Assembly (NCBI GenBank): GCA_029204225.1
Contig: CM055093.1
Span: 27,007,566 to 27,067,565, forward strand
Length of the DNA stretch: 60,000 bases
DNA from: Diphasiastrum complanatum
Lineage: Eukaryota > Streptophyta > Lycopodiopsida > Lycopodiales > Lycopodiaceae
Reading direction: 5' to 3'
Numbering within the stretch: the stretch's first letter is position 1; each line of letters starts with the position of its first letter. The notes under the pieces are model-generated. The model searched no databases. It saw only the letters and a program-made list of their open reading frames with translations, and was not told the DNA's origin. The position numbers and the translations under genes are program-made. Shown piece after piece: positions 10,660 through 22,330 of the stretch.

Positions 10660-12256
10660 ATTTGAGAACTGATCAGTATGACTTAAGCCCTGACATGAAA
10701 ATGGGTGGGTTAAACCTATCACTATAAACTTGACATAGCTAGGGAAGATGGGACTAAGAATTTTGGTAACACACACATTGATTAGTGATAAGACTTGTTT
10801 TGTACATGGATAACAACTGACATTCAACTATGAAACATGTCACGTATCAGCTAGATGTTTTAAGATGAGTTTTATTTTATGGTGCTTTTTTGAAATACTA
10901 TATATACTTTTTGGCTTTGTTTTCCTTTGAATAAAGGTTTCAAAAAGTTTGGTCTTGACTTGTCAAGAGGAACTAAGTGTCATTCTGTTATATCTCTTTG
11001 TGCATCCTTGTAAAGACTATACTTCATCATATACTACATAACTACAAACACCTTACAAGATATGGTAGCCCTTAAACATAAGGCTCTTTACTTACACTTA
11101 TGTTTGATTGGACCTTTTAAACATCCCTTATCAATTACTTGTTGAACAAGTTTCATCCTACAGTGTAGATTGGCTCATCATAATTCTATGGACAAGAATA
11201 AATGCTTCTCTTACAAGCTACCTTGTTGCTTATCTAACAAGTTCCTGCTTCAACCCTACCATACACTATAAAGAGGTGATGCGACTACTAATTATGTTCA
11301 GGGTACTGCAACAGCAGCCCAACAGGATAGACCAAAGTTTGCCAGAATCTTGTAGTAAGTTCCATCCACCATTCTTCCAGCAATGAAGCAACATTGAAAG
11401 AGGCTTCCACATCTCTAGTGCCCACCTACCCACTCTTTCGGAGCTGTGTGACACACATTTGGTAAGCTTACTTGTTATCGTTACTCACTACAGGAACTAG
11501 CACTTGTTTTGGAACGATTTACACTTTGATGTGTTTGTCCCAGCAACAACCCACCACTCTCTCCTAATTCCTATTGCTAAATCACTGTATGTAAGAGATC
11601 AATTCTAGTTTTTTCACCTCTTTTTGAGCACACACATATATTCAATAGGTACAATACCGAACCGTTTGCAGGCAAAGAAGTCCTTTTTAATGCAAGAGTA
11701 TGAGAAGAACATATTGAAAAAGCCATCTAACTACTTTGCTACATGATTGCCACATGTAACTTGAGATGCACCTACATCTGGTCTAACAAATGTTGGTTGG
11801 GCTATCACATTATGAAACACTGGTTGTATAACTTGCTGCACAAGAACCATTAGAGTATAACTATAGACTAAAACCAAGATGTGGTTGGAAAACAATGGAT
11901 TTTGACAGTATATCAGGGTGTTTTCAAGGCAGGGTCAGAATTCGTGGAGGTGATAGAATGGAAGATCAGTGTCTGTTATGGTTGCAGATACCTCGGCGAA
12001 TTCTGATATACTTGTTTGGTAAAAAAAAAATGTCACTTGGGTCACTTCTTTCAAAGAAAATGTTCAAGTTGACACTTCTGTTGCATTCCCTCGGCTTGAT
12101 AGGTTGCTCGACAGCTCGTGGAGGACCTGGAGAGAAGTCTTGTGCTACAGTGTAAAGAGGAAAAGCAAGCAAGAATACACACAAGCACATTAGTGAAAAA
12201 AAATGAAGGCGAAGAAAGCTATGTAGAAAAAACTTAAAAAGCAGAAATGGCGCCAA
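10660..12256. other. Non-coding stretch, probably retroelement interior
   Basis: No gene is supported. The 96-codon minus-strand open frame 12256-11966 starts with a hydrophobic stretch (MAPFLLFKFFLHSFLR) exactly at the primer-site sequence of the neighbouring LTR and is probably accidental. If the LTR at 12257-13111 is the 5' LTR of a minus-strand element, this stretch would be its interior, but no gag or pol motif is visible in it. Confidence 0.4.
12241..12255 (-). promoter_or_regulatory. Primer binding site candidate of minus-strand LTR element
   Basis: Read on the minus strand, the LTR terminus ...CCAACA is followed after one base by TGGCGCCATTTCTGC. A TGG start one or two bases after the LTR is the usual position of the tRNA primer site, and TGGCGCC is a common beginning in plant gypsy elements. 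The priming tRNA is not assigned. Confidence 0.55.
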
Positions 12257-13111
12257 TGTTGGAAGTTAATGTTGTTTATGCGATGGCTAGATCTACTCAC
12301 GGATGTAGTATAGTGGTGTACAGGATCGTCCACTTTTTAAGATTTACAATGCTTTCAACAAAATAAACATAAACAATTAAGGAGCACTAAGGCTTTCCAA
12401 CTAGTGCTCGGAAACAAATGGTGTGGCTAAGGCGGTACTCAACTAGCCACTTAAAAAACACAAGATCTTGCTAAGGCTTTCCAACTAGCAAGATTTACTA
12501 ATCTAAATCCTACTTTAACATCCAAAGGGTAATAGAAATAAGATTGTGGCTAATACTAAGCATAAAGCAAATACAAACATGCCACAATAAAAACCGATGA
12601 AAAGGAGGCAAGAAAAGGCCCGAGCACCTGCCCTCAAGCTGTGCACCCTTCCAAGGGGAACACAAATGAAATAGAATGATAATTCTCCAAAATAGAGAGC
12701 AAGACAGCTTAATCTCACGAGTGTTTCATACATGAGAAATACCTCTCCTCTTATAGCAAAGAGGGCCTTCCATAAGCATCCATTGGCTTATGGGATTAGT
12801 TCTAAACTAGCCATTCTAAGGCTTCTAAAAACTTCTAACTTAGAACTTAGAACTTTAGAAGTTTCTAACTTGGGACTTAAGATAACTTAAGATAACTTAG
12901 AATCTTTCTAAGCTTAAGTTTATTAAGTCTAAGTTCTAAGTCTAAGTTTAAGTTATTTTATTACTTTTAAGCTTTTACTCATGAACTTACAAAACACATG
13001 CCATAGTAGAAATTTATTGGCAATTACTCATACGTGGGCTTACAATACACATGCCACGGTGTTTTATTTCTTTTTTTTATATTTTTCACTGTGTTTGCAC
13101 AGTTGCTAACA
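12257..13111 (-). repeat. LTR, 855 bp, minus orientation
   Basis: The ends read TGTTGG... and ...GCTAACA on the plus strand, so both strands show the TG...CA termini of an LTR. On the minus strand a TATA box (GCTATAAGAGG, near 12750) lies inside, as expected for the U3/R boundary, and a primer site follows the end at 12257. Bases 12570-13002 are present again, inverted, at 15617-16035. No matching second LTR in the same orientation was found, so it is a solo LTR or the element is truncated. Confidence 0.65.
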
Positions 13112-13419
13112 CCCTCTCGTTCTGTGTATTGGCAAACCAGATATAGTATTGTTCTTTTAACTAGGATTCTGATATAAATGTTAATTCTTTTAATCTCAAA
13201 TATTCCAAGGCATAAAGAGAGAAACTGCTTATTAAAATCTTCAATAGGCCAGGCCTTTCAATCATAAAAGAGCCCTACAGTATAGCCCAAGATAGGCATC
13301 CTTTTCTTCAATGTTTAGAGTTGTCCATAATGTCAAGAATTCCCATCCCATTCCTTATTACAATAACCTTTTAATCTGGGAAGAAATGCATATTCAATCA
13401 TCCACATTTGCTCAATATC

Positions 13420-13665
13420 TCAAAATTGTGACATGTAACTAAACATTTTTTTTTGGAGATGTAGGATTTCTTGCATCAATACCTGATTAGGATCAATTCT
13501 CGGCCTAACTTCCCTTCTTCTTTTCTTGTCCTTCACAGTTTCTGCTTCTTCTGCTCTCGAATGCTCGCTTTCTTGCATAGAAGGGTCGATAAAGTGGTCA
13601 TCCTCATTATCAGAATCGATTTCTGATATCACTGTTATGGTCTTTGTTTCCTGATCCTTCGTCAT
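13420..13665 (-). pseudogene. Charged coiled-coil-like open frame, possible gag piece
   Basis: An 81-codon minus-strand frame begins acidic (ISEIDSDNEDDHFIDP), has a basic patch KDKKRRREVRPR and ends with a helical QVLMQEILHLQKKMFSYM. It lies inside the LTR-flanked chimera with gypsy fragments on the same strand. I infer a gag-derived piece; no defining motif is present. Confidence 0.3.
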
Positions 13666-13871
13666 CGGCTTAGCTGTCTTTTCGGCTTAGTTGTCTTTAA
13701 CTGCTTCAACTGTTATTTCGATAGCATTCTTTATATGGATGGATGTTTCAATATCCGACAATCTTCACAAGGATAGAAAGCTACAGGAATTATTTGTGGA
13801 TCAAAGTAATTTCATAAGCAGTCAGCGCCTTTGCTGAACGTTTGATGAGGTACTCTGTTTGTTGTTTGCAG

Positions 13872-14047
13872 ATTCCGTATACCTGATCAAGAGATTCCCA
13901 AAGATGCAGCTTATCAAATTATAAGTGATGAATTGATGCTGGATGGCAATCCAAGACTCAATTTAGCATCCTTTGTGACGACTTGGATGGAGCCTGAGTG
14001 CGACAAGCTCATCATAGGATCTTTGAGCAAGAAATCAAGTATTAAAA
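13872..14047 (+). pseudogene. Captured glutamate decarboxylase exon fragment
   Basis: In frame from 13873 the sequence encodes [17 protein letters not shown], then [17 protein letters not shown], then [13 protein letters not shown]. These are the highly conserved N-terminal blocks of plant glutamate decarboxylase, the PLP enzyme that turns glutamate into GABA. The exon opens after a convincing acceptor, TTGTTTGCAG|A, consistent with a split Arg codon. Similarity stops after about 14033 (SLSKK), where the family would continue to a YVDMDEYP block; a GTACGT donor-like site follows at 14048. No other decarboxylase exon is nearby and the catalytic lysine region is absent. The fragment lies between inverted LTR sequences among gypsy remnants, so I infer capture by a transposable element. 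Confidence 0.8.
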
Positions 14048-14627
14048 GTACGTATACTAGCTTAGCCGTAGTAAGTAAGAGCTTAGCAATAGGTTTACGC
14101 AGGAACACATAGCAAGGTATTAGGGCAAATCCATGTCATGCTAACTCTTATGACTTGTTGAAAAATTCCAACCCGTTAGGTGCTAGTGTCATTTTTTCTT
14201 GTCAAAAATCAGAGAATAAGACTCAAATAGATCTATAAAAGATCAATAAGAGTGATTGGCAACTTGGAATGTTGATCTATCTCCAAACTAGCATCCAAAA
14301 CTAGCTTCTACTTGACAATTTCTACACATCCAAGCAAGAAGAATCATGAATAATGATCAAAATGGTTCACGCGTGTGAAGTACAGCTAATGTATGGCCTG
14401 CTAATAGAAAATATGTTTTTATCAGATCCTAAGCATTCATTCACAAAGAACATGCATAGAGAAGTGAAATTACCAAGATTGCTCCCAAATCAATGTTTCT
14501 CATCATTTTTCTTCAAAATGGATCTCACATGGATGATATATAAAATCTTCATAATCTCTCTCTAAGCCATATCTAGCACTTGTGAGGCAGCTCATAGTGC
14601 TTATCTATATCCACTTTGGTCTACATT
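14048..14627. other. No gene seen
   Basis: Short open frames only. It joins the captured decarboxylase exon to the gypsy RNase H fragment and shows no recognisable motif. Confidence 0.5.
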
Positions 14628-14829
14628 TGAATGATATTTGCCAGGTCGAATTTCTATTGTATAATCAAATTCCACTAGTAGAAGAATCCAACGAGCAATT
14701 CGACCTGATAAGTCTGGTTTATTAACCAGATACTTTATAGAATAATGGTCAACATGGAATGTGAATGCATAACTCAACAAATAGTGTCAAAATTTCTTTA
14801 CCGAATAAATTATTTCCAAATTCTCTCGC
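14628..14829 (-). pseudogene. Ty3/gypsy RNase H fragment
   Basis: The minus strand reads ENLEIIYSVKKF, a TGA stop, HYLLSYAFTFHVDHYSIKYL and then NKPDLSGRIARWILLLVEF with DYTIEIRPGK. This is the RNase H/tether segment of Ty3/gypsy polymerase: the VDH block and the RIARW block are diagnostic. The single stop replaces the usual Arg of KFRHYL and looks like a CGA to TGA change. The reverse transcriptase that should precede it and the integrase that should follow are absent. Confidence 0.85.
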
Positions 14830-15049
14830 TTAGTAGCAGAGCTTTCGAATCTGTCTCTGTCTTTGGAGATTTTTTCTTTTTCTTTGGCGATTCTGTTACG
14901 AGTCGAATTTGATTTTGTCGTCTCTGCTTAGTCTTGTTCCTTGTGCTTACTTTCGATACTTCAAAATCAATATCACTCGGCCAATTTGTTCTTTTTCAGA
15001 AAATTCGACCTGTTGCACCACTTCATCTTAAATTTCCATATCTGTAGTT

Positions 15050-15460
15050 GCTTCAAGTTTTACGTATTTTACCAGCAACTTTTTAACTGGCGGTTTAGGA
15101 CATTCTGAAGTTACATGTCCTTCTGTCTTGCAGTTTTTGCACAAATGTACATATCCAATCTGCTTCTTTGGTTCAAGACATTCATTAGAATAATGTCCAG
15201 GTGTTCCACAATTATAACATGTAGGTACAGGCTTTGTCCTTTGGACATCATTCTTCTATTGACTGGGTACATATTTTTGTACTGGAATAAACTTCCTTGT
15301 AGGAGGTTTAAATGAAGTAGAGGCTAGCATAGAATTAGTGTTTGCATTGGTAGTTTGCACTTCATATACATTTTCACTAGGATCTACCTCCATTAGATAA
15401 ACAACTTTAGTATCGAAATTTTCTCCCTCATCACTTTCTTCCACGTAGAAAACCTACATT
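15050..15460 (-). pseudogene. Retroelement gag with two CCHC zinc knuckles
   Basis: On the minus strand an acidic segment (EESDEGENFDTKVVYLMEVD) leads, after one stop, to two zinc knuckles: CYNCGTPGHYSNEC (15219-15178) and CKNCKTEGHVTSEC (15141-15100). Both keep the CX2CX4HX4C spacing. A Lys-rich tail follows before more stops. Zinc knuckles of this kind bind RNA in retrotransposon Gag. Strand and order relative to the RNase H piece agree with one gypsy element from which most of pol was deleted. Confidence 0.75.
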
Positions 15461-15616
15461 TTAGCTTTCCATTCAAAATGATGGCGACCTTCTTTGTTAC
15501 ACTTTGTATTCCATACATTCGATTTCCCTACAATGTTGACAGATTTTCTCTTATTCTTTGGTTGAAGAATCTGAATTTTTAAATCATCAAATTTCTTTCC
15601 AAGTTCTGAAATTATG

Positions 15617-16035
15617 GCATGTGTTTTGTAAGTCCATGGGTAGAAGCTTAAAACTAATAAAATAACTTAAACTTAGACTTATGAAACTTTTCTTAGAAAG
15701 ATTCTTAGTTATCTTAAGTTATCTTAAGTCCCAAGTTAGAAACTCCTTAATTTCTAAGTTCAAAGTTAGAAGTGTTTAGAAGCTTTAAAATGGCTAGTTT
15801 AGAACTAATCCCATAAGCCAATGGATGCTTATGGAAGGCCCTCTTTGCTATAAGAGGAGAGGTAATTCTCATGTATGGAACACTTATGAGATTAGGCTAT
15901 CTTGCTCTCTATTTTGGAGAATTATCATTCTAATTCATTTGTGTTCCCCTTGGGAAGGTGCATAGCTTGAGGGCAAGTGCTCGGGCCTCCTCTTGCCGCC
16001 TTTTCATCAGTTTTTATTGTGGCATGTTTATGTTT
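15617..16035 (+). repeat. Truncated LTR fragment, inverted copy of 12570-13002
   Basis: Its reverse complement matches 12570-13002 almost base for base over about 400 bp; shared landmarks are CAATGGATGCTTATGGAAGG, TATAAGAGGAGAGGT and TTGAGGGCAAGTGCTCGGGC. The outer LTR ends are missing on both sides. With the copy at 12.6-13.0 kb it forms an inverted repeat around 2.6 kb. Confidence 0.85.
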
Positions 16036-16785
16036 ATAATAGTATTATTTTTGCAACCTTCACCGACTTCTCTAAGGACTCTATGTATAGTAAATCATCA
16101 TTTGTGAGTTTGGCGAAGATTATATCTATTAGAATCTTACAAAAAGTCAATTTTTACTCTTGCCAAGCTACAAAAACTCCAATTTTTATTAGAAAGAACC
16201 TTCGCCAGGTCTACCACATATTTATCTATGTTAGATTTATCCACTGTAAGGTCAGCGAAGGTTAAGTTTGTCCGATTTGTCAAAAAACAACCAGATCAGT
16301 GAATTTTTTTTTATAAAAAATAGTAGTGAAGAATCTTCGTCGAGTCAACCCTCGTCCGATCAACCTTTGCCTGAATTATTTTTAGGTTCTGATTTACCAG
16401 ATCTAGCCTCTTTCAAATTTTGAAACCATCCTGTTATATTTTGATAGTGATTCTGAAAAATCATCATTTTAGTGTCAATCGCTTGATCAAGATCTAATTT
16501 CTAAAAATTAGAAAATTGATTATTTTCAAGTGATAGAGATTTTATAGATCTGATATGATCTGATCTGAGATAGGATTTTGTTTGAAAAATCTAGATCCAA
16601 TCTCATTATCTGATTGACGTAATTTGGAATTATGGTTGAAAGAGGACCAATGAACCCACCACCAATTATTGTTAGAAGGTCTCCTCGTTTAGATATACCA
16701 ACCCATCAGATTTCTCCAAATCTTTTCTAAATCATGTAGGGTTTATGGCGAAGTCTTTTCACAAGATAAACTTCAGTTATTCCCT
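16036..16785. other. Leader-like stretch before gypsy gag
   Basis: AT-rich, no complete gene. From about 16632 a short frame (GPMNPPPIIVRRSPRLD) precedes the gag remnant and may be its N-terminus. Confidence 0.35.
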
Positions 16786-17883
16786 ATGGCCTTAACCAGG
16801 GCTTCTCAAGATTGGTTTTATAACCAAGGGGAAGCAAAACATAAAAATTTGGAAGTGGTTAAAGTCGCTCTCATTACAAGATTTAAGCCTAGGAAATTTA
16901 TAAAAGATCTTTTTATCTTTTTAAGTAAAGTTAAAATGGAAAAGAGAGAGGCAGTACGAGATTATATTGAACGGGTTAAACACCTCAAATCTGAGTGTGA
17001 TTCCGATCTAATCAATGACGATGCTTTGATTGTGGTTTTTAGCAGGTCTACAGATATACCTACCGCATCAGGGGTGTATCCGAAGCTCAAAGCAGAAAAA
17101 AAAAGATATCAAGATATGAGGCAGTGGATTAAATAGTTGCAAGAAGAAGAAGCCCAAGAAGCCGCTAAAGCAGCTACCGAAGTCCATTCTCCTTATATGC
17201 CACAAGTAAATCCAAGAACAAATGCTAATACACAGTTGCACCATTATGAAAAGCCCTTCAAGATGATGGAACCTGAAGTGCCCCAAACTGAAATGATTGT
17301 AAATATTATGTCTAGCAAGATGGGTATTATATTGGGAGAATTTCTTAAGCTGGTGCCTAAAGCATAAGAAGTATTAGTAGAAAGATTGACTCAAATGGAA
17401 CCACAAGTCCATCAGAAGCCACTTTGTTATGCCAGAAACAAATGAAGTACTCAATGTGGGGACAACTTGGGAAAGAAACCAGAAAAACATCACCCTACCG
17501 ATACAGCATAGACAGTTTGGTAAAGAAGTAGCCGTGATTGATGGAGATTCAAGAGTTAACCTGAATTCAACCAAGCTATGCACAAAATGGGGACTTACTA
17601 AGCCAAAGCCTGTTACTTTTGCCATAAAGCTAGCTGATCAAACGACAGTCCATCCTAGAGGAATGGTTGAAGACATACCTGTGGAGTGCAATTTGTTATG
17701 ACTTTTGTAGTAATGGACTTACCTGACACGCCAAATGTATATCGAGTTTTATTGGGACGTCCATGATTACGAGTTGTGCAAGTAGTTCATAACTGGGGCA
17801 CCGACAAAATTACTTTTGAGAATTGTGAGCGTGCGGTCAAAGTAGATCCAAATGATTATAATTTTTTTGAAAAGTTAGATTGA
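16786..17883 (+). pseudogene. Ty3/gypsy gag-protease remnant
   Basis: The gag domain is readable from 16786: MALTRASQDWFYNQ, then LITRFKPRKF and REAVRDYIERVKHLKSEC, matching the retrotransposon gag fold. A stop at 17134 and further stops break the linker. From 17429 a retropepsin-like segment follows: the active-site region AVIDGDSRVN corresponds to the usual DGGSGVN, and KLADQTTVHPRGMVEDIPV is the typical flap-side strand pattern. After a frame change near 17700, VYRVLLGRP, a stop, and LRVVQVVHNWGTDKITFENC complete the protease. No reverse transcriptase follows; the sequence becomes AT-rich at 17.88 kb. Confidence 0.8.
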
Positions 17884-20800
17884 TTAAAAACTTAAAAAAA
17901 ATTATAAAAAAACATTAAATACTTAATATTTTCTAGATTTTAGTATAATAAAATTTGCATTTTTAAATTTTTTGTGATATCTACAAATTTAGATACATAA
18001 AAAATATTTAAATAAAAAAAAATTGTGGCATTATCATAATTTTTAATAAGATAAAAATTTTATTTAACATGACAACATATGTTTGCCAGCAATGTTGACT
18101 ATTAATTTTTTAAAATCTAAATTAAGAGAAAAAGTATATTGTAAGTCATTTTTCTTTTTCTTGGTCACCATGTTTAATCATGTAAAAAAGTACATGCGGT
18201 GTTCCATGTGATAACTAGGTTGGATAAATTTTGGGTTTTAATCTATGAAAATAGAAGTTGAACTTTCAACATTCATGCTAGTGCCACTTTCAATATGTTG
18301 GAGCATATGCACTTAAAAACACGCCATGCTTATCTATAGGTAAACTAAGATAGACATAATGATATAATATAATGAGTTGGCAAAAAAAGAGGGCATGTAT
18401 ATATTTATATATACAAACAAAAATTGGAAATGCCAAATGCACACATATATATCTACATGTATATAATATTGTATATATTGTTACACATATTGGATAATCA
18501 CAAAGGCACATGTTGGATGTTGCTAATTGTTAAGATGTCATTTTAACAATAGATTGCATGCTTGTTTGAATTGTCTAAGTGCATGTTGTGTTTCCTAGAT
18601 TATCCCTTGGAAGCATAAATCAATTCGACCGCACAGTTACCTAGCAAGAATAATATATTGGTGATAATAGCTCTAAACATGTGATTGAATTTGTCAAAAT
18701 TAGGACATCATTGATATAGTCTTGTTTAGATGCCTCTTCATATATTTGTACTTATGTTCGAACATGCCACATTGGGAGAGTGATAAGATTACGAAATTGG
18801 ATACGATATATCTTCCTATGTATAGAGTCAACATAATTACACGTTCTTAGAAAAAAATCTCTATTTTATCACTTTTACAAATCTCTAACTTGAATATCTT
18901 TGAAGTTCATTTGCGTACTTTTTTTACTTGCACATGTACTATTCCTACAAGCATGATTGTATATAGTAGGACTTTCAACTTAAAGGAAATAACCTACAAT
19001 CAACTACAATACCAAGACAAGGCCTTGAAGGATATACATGAATGTTATTCAATCTCTAAAGGATAGGCAACAATGACTTTTGGCCTTGAAGAGTCATCTT
19101 TAACAATCTAACAACCTTGAAGAGAAACCTCCAATAGCTCCACAGTCTCGAATGGAGGCCCTTGACAAATTTACAACCACAATTGGCAACCTTCAAATCA
19201 CAACATGTCATTATCAAAGAGATCCAAAGTCCTAGGTGTTCTCCACATAGAGTGAGGAAATAAATGTGGGTAGTCAAGGTTGTATCCATTATATTTAGTC
19301 AACAATTATCTTGGTATTATCATTACAATTAATTTCAATTTTATTAAAGCTTTTATTCTATAGAGGAGGGAGGTTTACAGGGAGTTGAATTCCGTGAGAT
19401 AAGGAAAAAAAATGTTGCATCTCATGCTTATTATAACATACAAAATGAGCTATTTCATGGACCCATTGTGATGCCATTTCCCATTTAAGTGATATTTTGT
19501 TTTAGGTTTCTTAGAAAAAGAGCAAGAAAATGTTATTTTGTAGCATACTTTGACGAAGTAAAAAATATTCACCTTAGGAACAAATATTGCCATAGTCCAT
19601 AGCCAAGTTCGAGGTCAACAAAGTCACAACTCTTTGAATGTGAAAGTGTTTTCTAAGTTATTTAAAGTAGAGAAAATAAAGGAAAGTTGTCGATGAAAGT
19701 GTCAACATCATTCTTTGCATGAGACATATTGCATAAAATCGTAAGGCATTTCCCTTATATTAAGGAATTGAAATTTTGAAGATCATGTACGATGTAGCAT
19801 GATAAAGTACGTAATAGAAGTATTTAATAGATGGAAAGCTCGTTAGCTTTCATGAAAAGATATGATCACTTGGCAGCTTCTATGGACATGCTACATAGAT
19901 GGTTTTACTTTTGAGAACATGATGAAAACTCATAAATGGTGCATGTTATGAAGTTTGTTATGCTTCTGAGATAACATGCAAAGAACTTACGATTTAAGCA
20001 TGTTATAGAGCTAATTTTGATTTTAAGATAACACATTAAGACATCATGATGTGTAAACACAATGAAAGTTTAGGCATTAAAAATTAATAACCCTATAGAA
20101 TGACTAAAACTAAACCAAAGAAAATTGGTGGTGGTCCAAAATAGTTACTCTTTTGAAGTTGGCATTGCTTTTTACTGATGAGTTTGTGCAAACGGTTCTA
20201 TTAGTGATAGATAGCTATCCAAAACCAAAAGAATCATATATAGAAATTCAATACTTAAGAACATTCTCAATGCTCACCTCAATGGTCATTGGAAAGTCAA
20301 GACACCACTTGAAGGCATTGTACTCTTTCATGTTTACCCCTTGGGATCATAAGAATGATGGTATTTTTAAATGGAACTCATCACACAATCAAGACATGGA
20401 AGGTAGGTTTTCCTCCTGTATTTTCATCAGAGATGACAAGTGTGTGAACCAACATTCATGAAAACGAATTACCTCAAAACATTAGGGAAACAGATTGAAA
20501 AGAGTAGAGAAAAATGGAAATTGCACAGAAACGAAGGCACTAGGGTGCCAAGGTTCCCTTCATGCATAAGAAAGATCTTACATGCAATAGAGAACAAGTG
20601 TTGTAAACATATATGAATAACTACTAGGAATACAACTTGCATTGCCAATTTGCATGCATGGCTAAGTAGTAAAAGTTCCATAATTTTTTTTTTTGATTTT
20701 CTAAAGAAGCCTAAATTTTTTCTTTTCTTTGCCTCTCTTCTCCCTTGTAGTCTTGACTCTCTCATTCACACATGAGTGCAATACACATTTGTCGGGGATA
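17884..20800. other. AT-rich region without a recognisable gene
   Basis: Many poly-A/T runs and a short TATATA-rich stretch near 18390-18480. A 102-codon plus-strand frame (20153-20461, containing VLLVIDSYPKPKESYIEIQYL) and a 98-codon minus-strand frame (20765-20469) have no recognisable domain and no supporting context. No RNA gene was recognised. Confidence 0.5.
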
Positions 20801-21099
20801 GTCTTCAAATTGGCTGTAGTGGCTTGATTTCCTATCCTATCCTCAACCCAAGGTCCAAGCACACAAGCATCAAGGAGATGAAGTTAGTCATCACGCAGAG
20901 GTTCGATCCCATGAGAGCGATAGCATAAATCAAAATCGAGCATGCATGGATGATCCATAATTAATAAAAAAGAATAGATAAAGAAATATAAATTTTCTGT
21001 ATTGCTAATAAAATTAGATAAAAAAAAACACAATAACAAAAAACTCAAATAAATGACAAAGTGAAATAAATAAATCTTTTTTTTATTTTTAGAAAAATA

Positions 21100-21583
21100 G
21101 AATATAGTTTATGCAACCCAAAAGTCAACAACATCATTTGGTTCTTTCTCTTTTTCAGTACGAGCATTAGCAAGTGTAACTATTTTCTCCTCTGTTTTAA
21201 CAATTTGTAATTAAACGTTGTGATTTCAAACTAAAACATGTGACATATTCCTCGTGTCCCCGACCTTCTCACTAGTAGGAGGTTGTGGCTCCTTTTATAG
21301 GGGAATGTCAAACTCTTTATTATCTAAAGATGTTTTTGACCTCTCCTAACTCATTGGACAAAACAAAGAGATATTTCATTCTCATTTTAATAAAATCTAC
21401 TAATTTAGAATCTAGTTCTACTCCAACAACATGTTTGTCTTTTTGAACAACACAAGCACTTGTTGCACCACTATCGCTAAATAAATCTAGCACTAAATCA
21501 CTCAAGTGACATTTTTTTTTTAAAATTATATGATTTATTAATTGTTGTGGCCTTTGATACAAACAAGCCAATGAACCGTCCAT
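21100..21583 (-). pseudogene. N4/N6-type DNA methyltransferase domain remnant in a retroelement
   Basis: The minus-strand frame 21583-21320 reads QRPQQLINHIILKKK, then SDLVLDLFSDSGATSACVV, then KHVVGVELDSKLVDFIKMRM. This is the C-terminal SAM-binding half of DAM-like N4/N6 methyltransferases: the 'KPxxLxxxxI' lead-in, motif I (DPFxGSGTT, here DLFSDSGAT with the first Gly replaced by Asp) and the following 'GxExDxxxxxxAxxR' strand. The catalytic DPPY motif is not visible. A further short acidic piece (VKTEEKIVTLANARTEKEKE) lies downstream near 21200-21120. It directly follows a gag domain on the same strand, and DAM domains are known as passengers in some retroelements. I infer an element-borne remnant, now inactive. 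Confidence 0.65.
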
Positions 21584-21607
21584 GAGATTTTTAAGCTTAT
21601 TCGTAAT

Positions 21608-22330
21608 TCATGAAAATTTGAATAAGTTGTCGAAACTAGTTTTGCCACTTGTGCTATAATGCATACTATAATGCAGCATGGAGTGCTTGCCGTTAAGGAA
21701 ATAGTAACCAATTTTTATATAAAAGTAGATATGTTTTTTTTTTTTTTTGTCACAAACTTGTTTTTTCCTCTTCTTTAGGTTGGGTACCAATGGATTAGCC
21801 TGAAATTGCTTCCTGGATGCCACCACTGTGGAATCATAAGCTTTCGCGACTCGTACGACATCATCAAAAGTTTGAACCACGTTTCGCTTACATTTATTTT
21901 GATAATTTGTTGGTAGACCTAGGATGAACTACCAAAGGGCTAGTTTTGAACCAAATGGTGGAATTTTATTCCATAAATCCATGACTTCTTGGAGAGATGA
22001 ATCTAAACTTCTCAATTACATTCTGAAACTAACAAATCTTTGGTAATAATCTGAATCATCTACAACCACAAATAATTTTCTGAACACTTCCATGCATTTT
22101 TCTTATGTAGTGGGCCTGGGTTGCAAGTCATGCCTCCATGACGAAGCCTTTTCTTGGAAGAATAGAACCATGCTCTCAATTTTTTTCTCTTCAAGAATTG
22201 CATGTAGACTAAAATAACTAGTCCACTTAGTTAATCAATCATCCACAGCCTCTGGCTTCTTCTCTTTCTTTTCCCCTGAATATGGTTTTGGATGAAAGCC
22301 CAATTCGGTGAATACAAAGTCTTTACTTGA
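21608..22330 (-). pseudogene. Retrotransposon gag, broken
   Basis: The minus strand reads in one frame, with several stops, a retrotransposon gag domain: ESMVLFFQEKASSWRHDL, EVFRKLFVVVDDSDYYQRF, SLQEVMDLWNKI, FILGLPTNYQNKCKRN and TFDDVVRVAKAYDSTV. Order and spacing match the gag at 30.9-31.3 kb on the plus strand (SWWHDL, YYRRL, ILGLPKEYQ), so the two are related families. A Lys-rich tail follows at 21790-21730. Stops include TGA and TAG codons where Trp, Arg or Gln would be expected. Confidence 0.7.

Noticed and set aside
13872-14112. Functional glutamate decarboxylase gene
   Set aside because: Only one N-terminal segment exists; the PLP lysine region and all other exons are absent and the surroundings are retroelement fragments.
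21320-21583. Bacterial contamination as the source of the methyltransferase
   Set aside because: It lies in AT-rich plant sequence, continuous with a plant-type gag on the same strand, and is degenerate in motif I.
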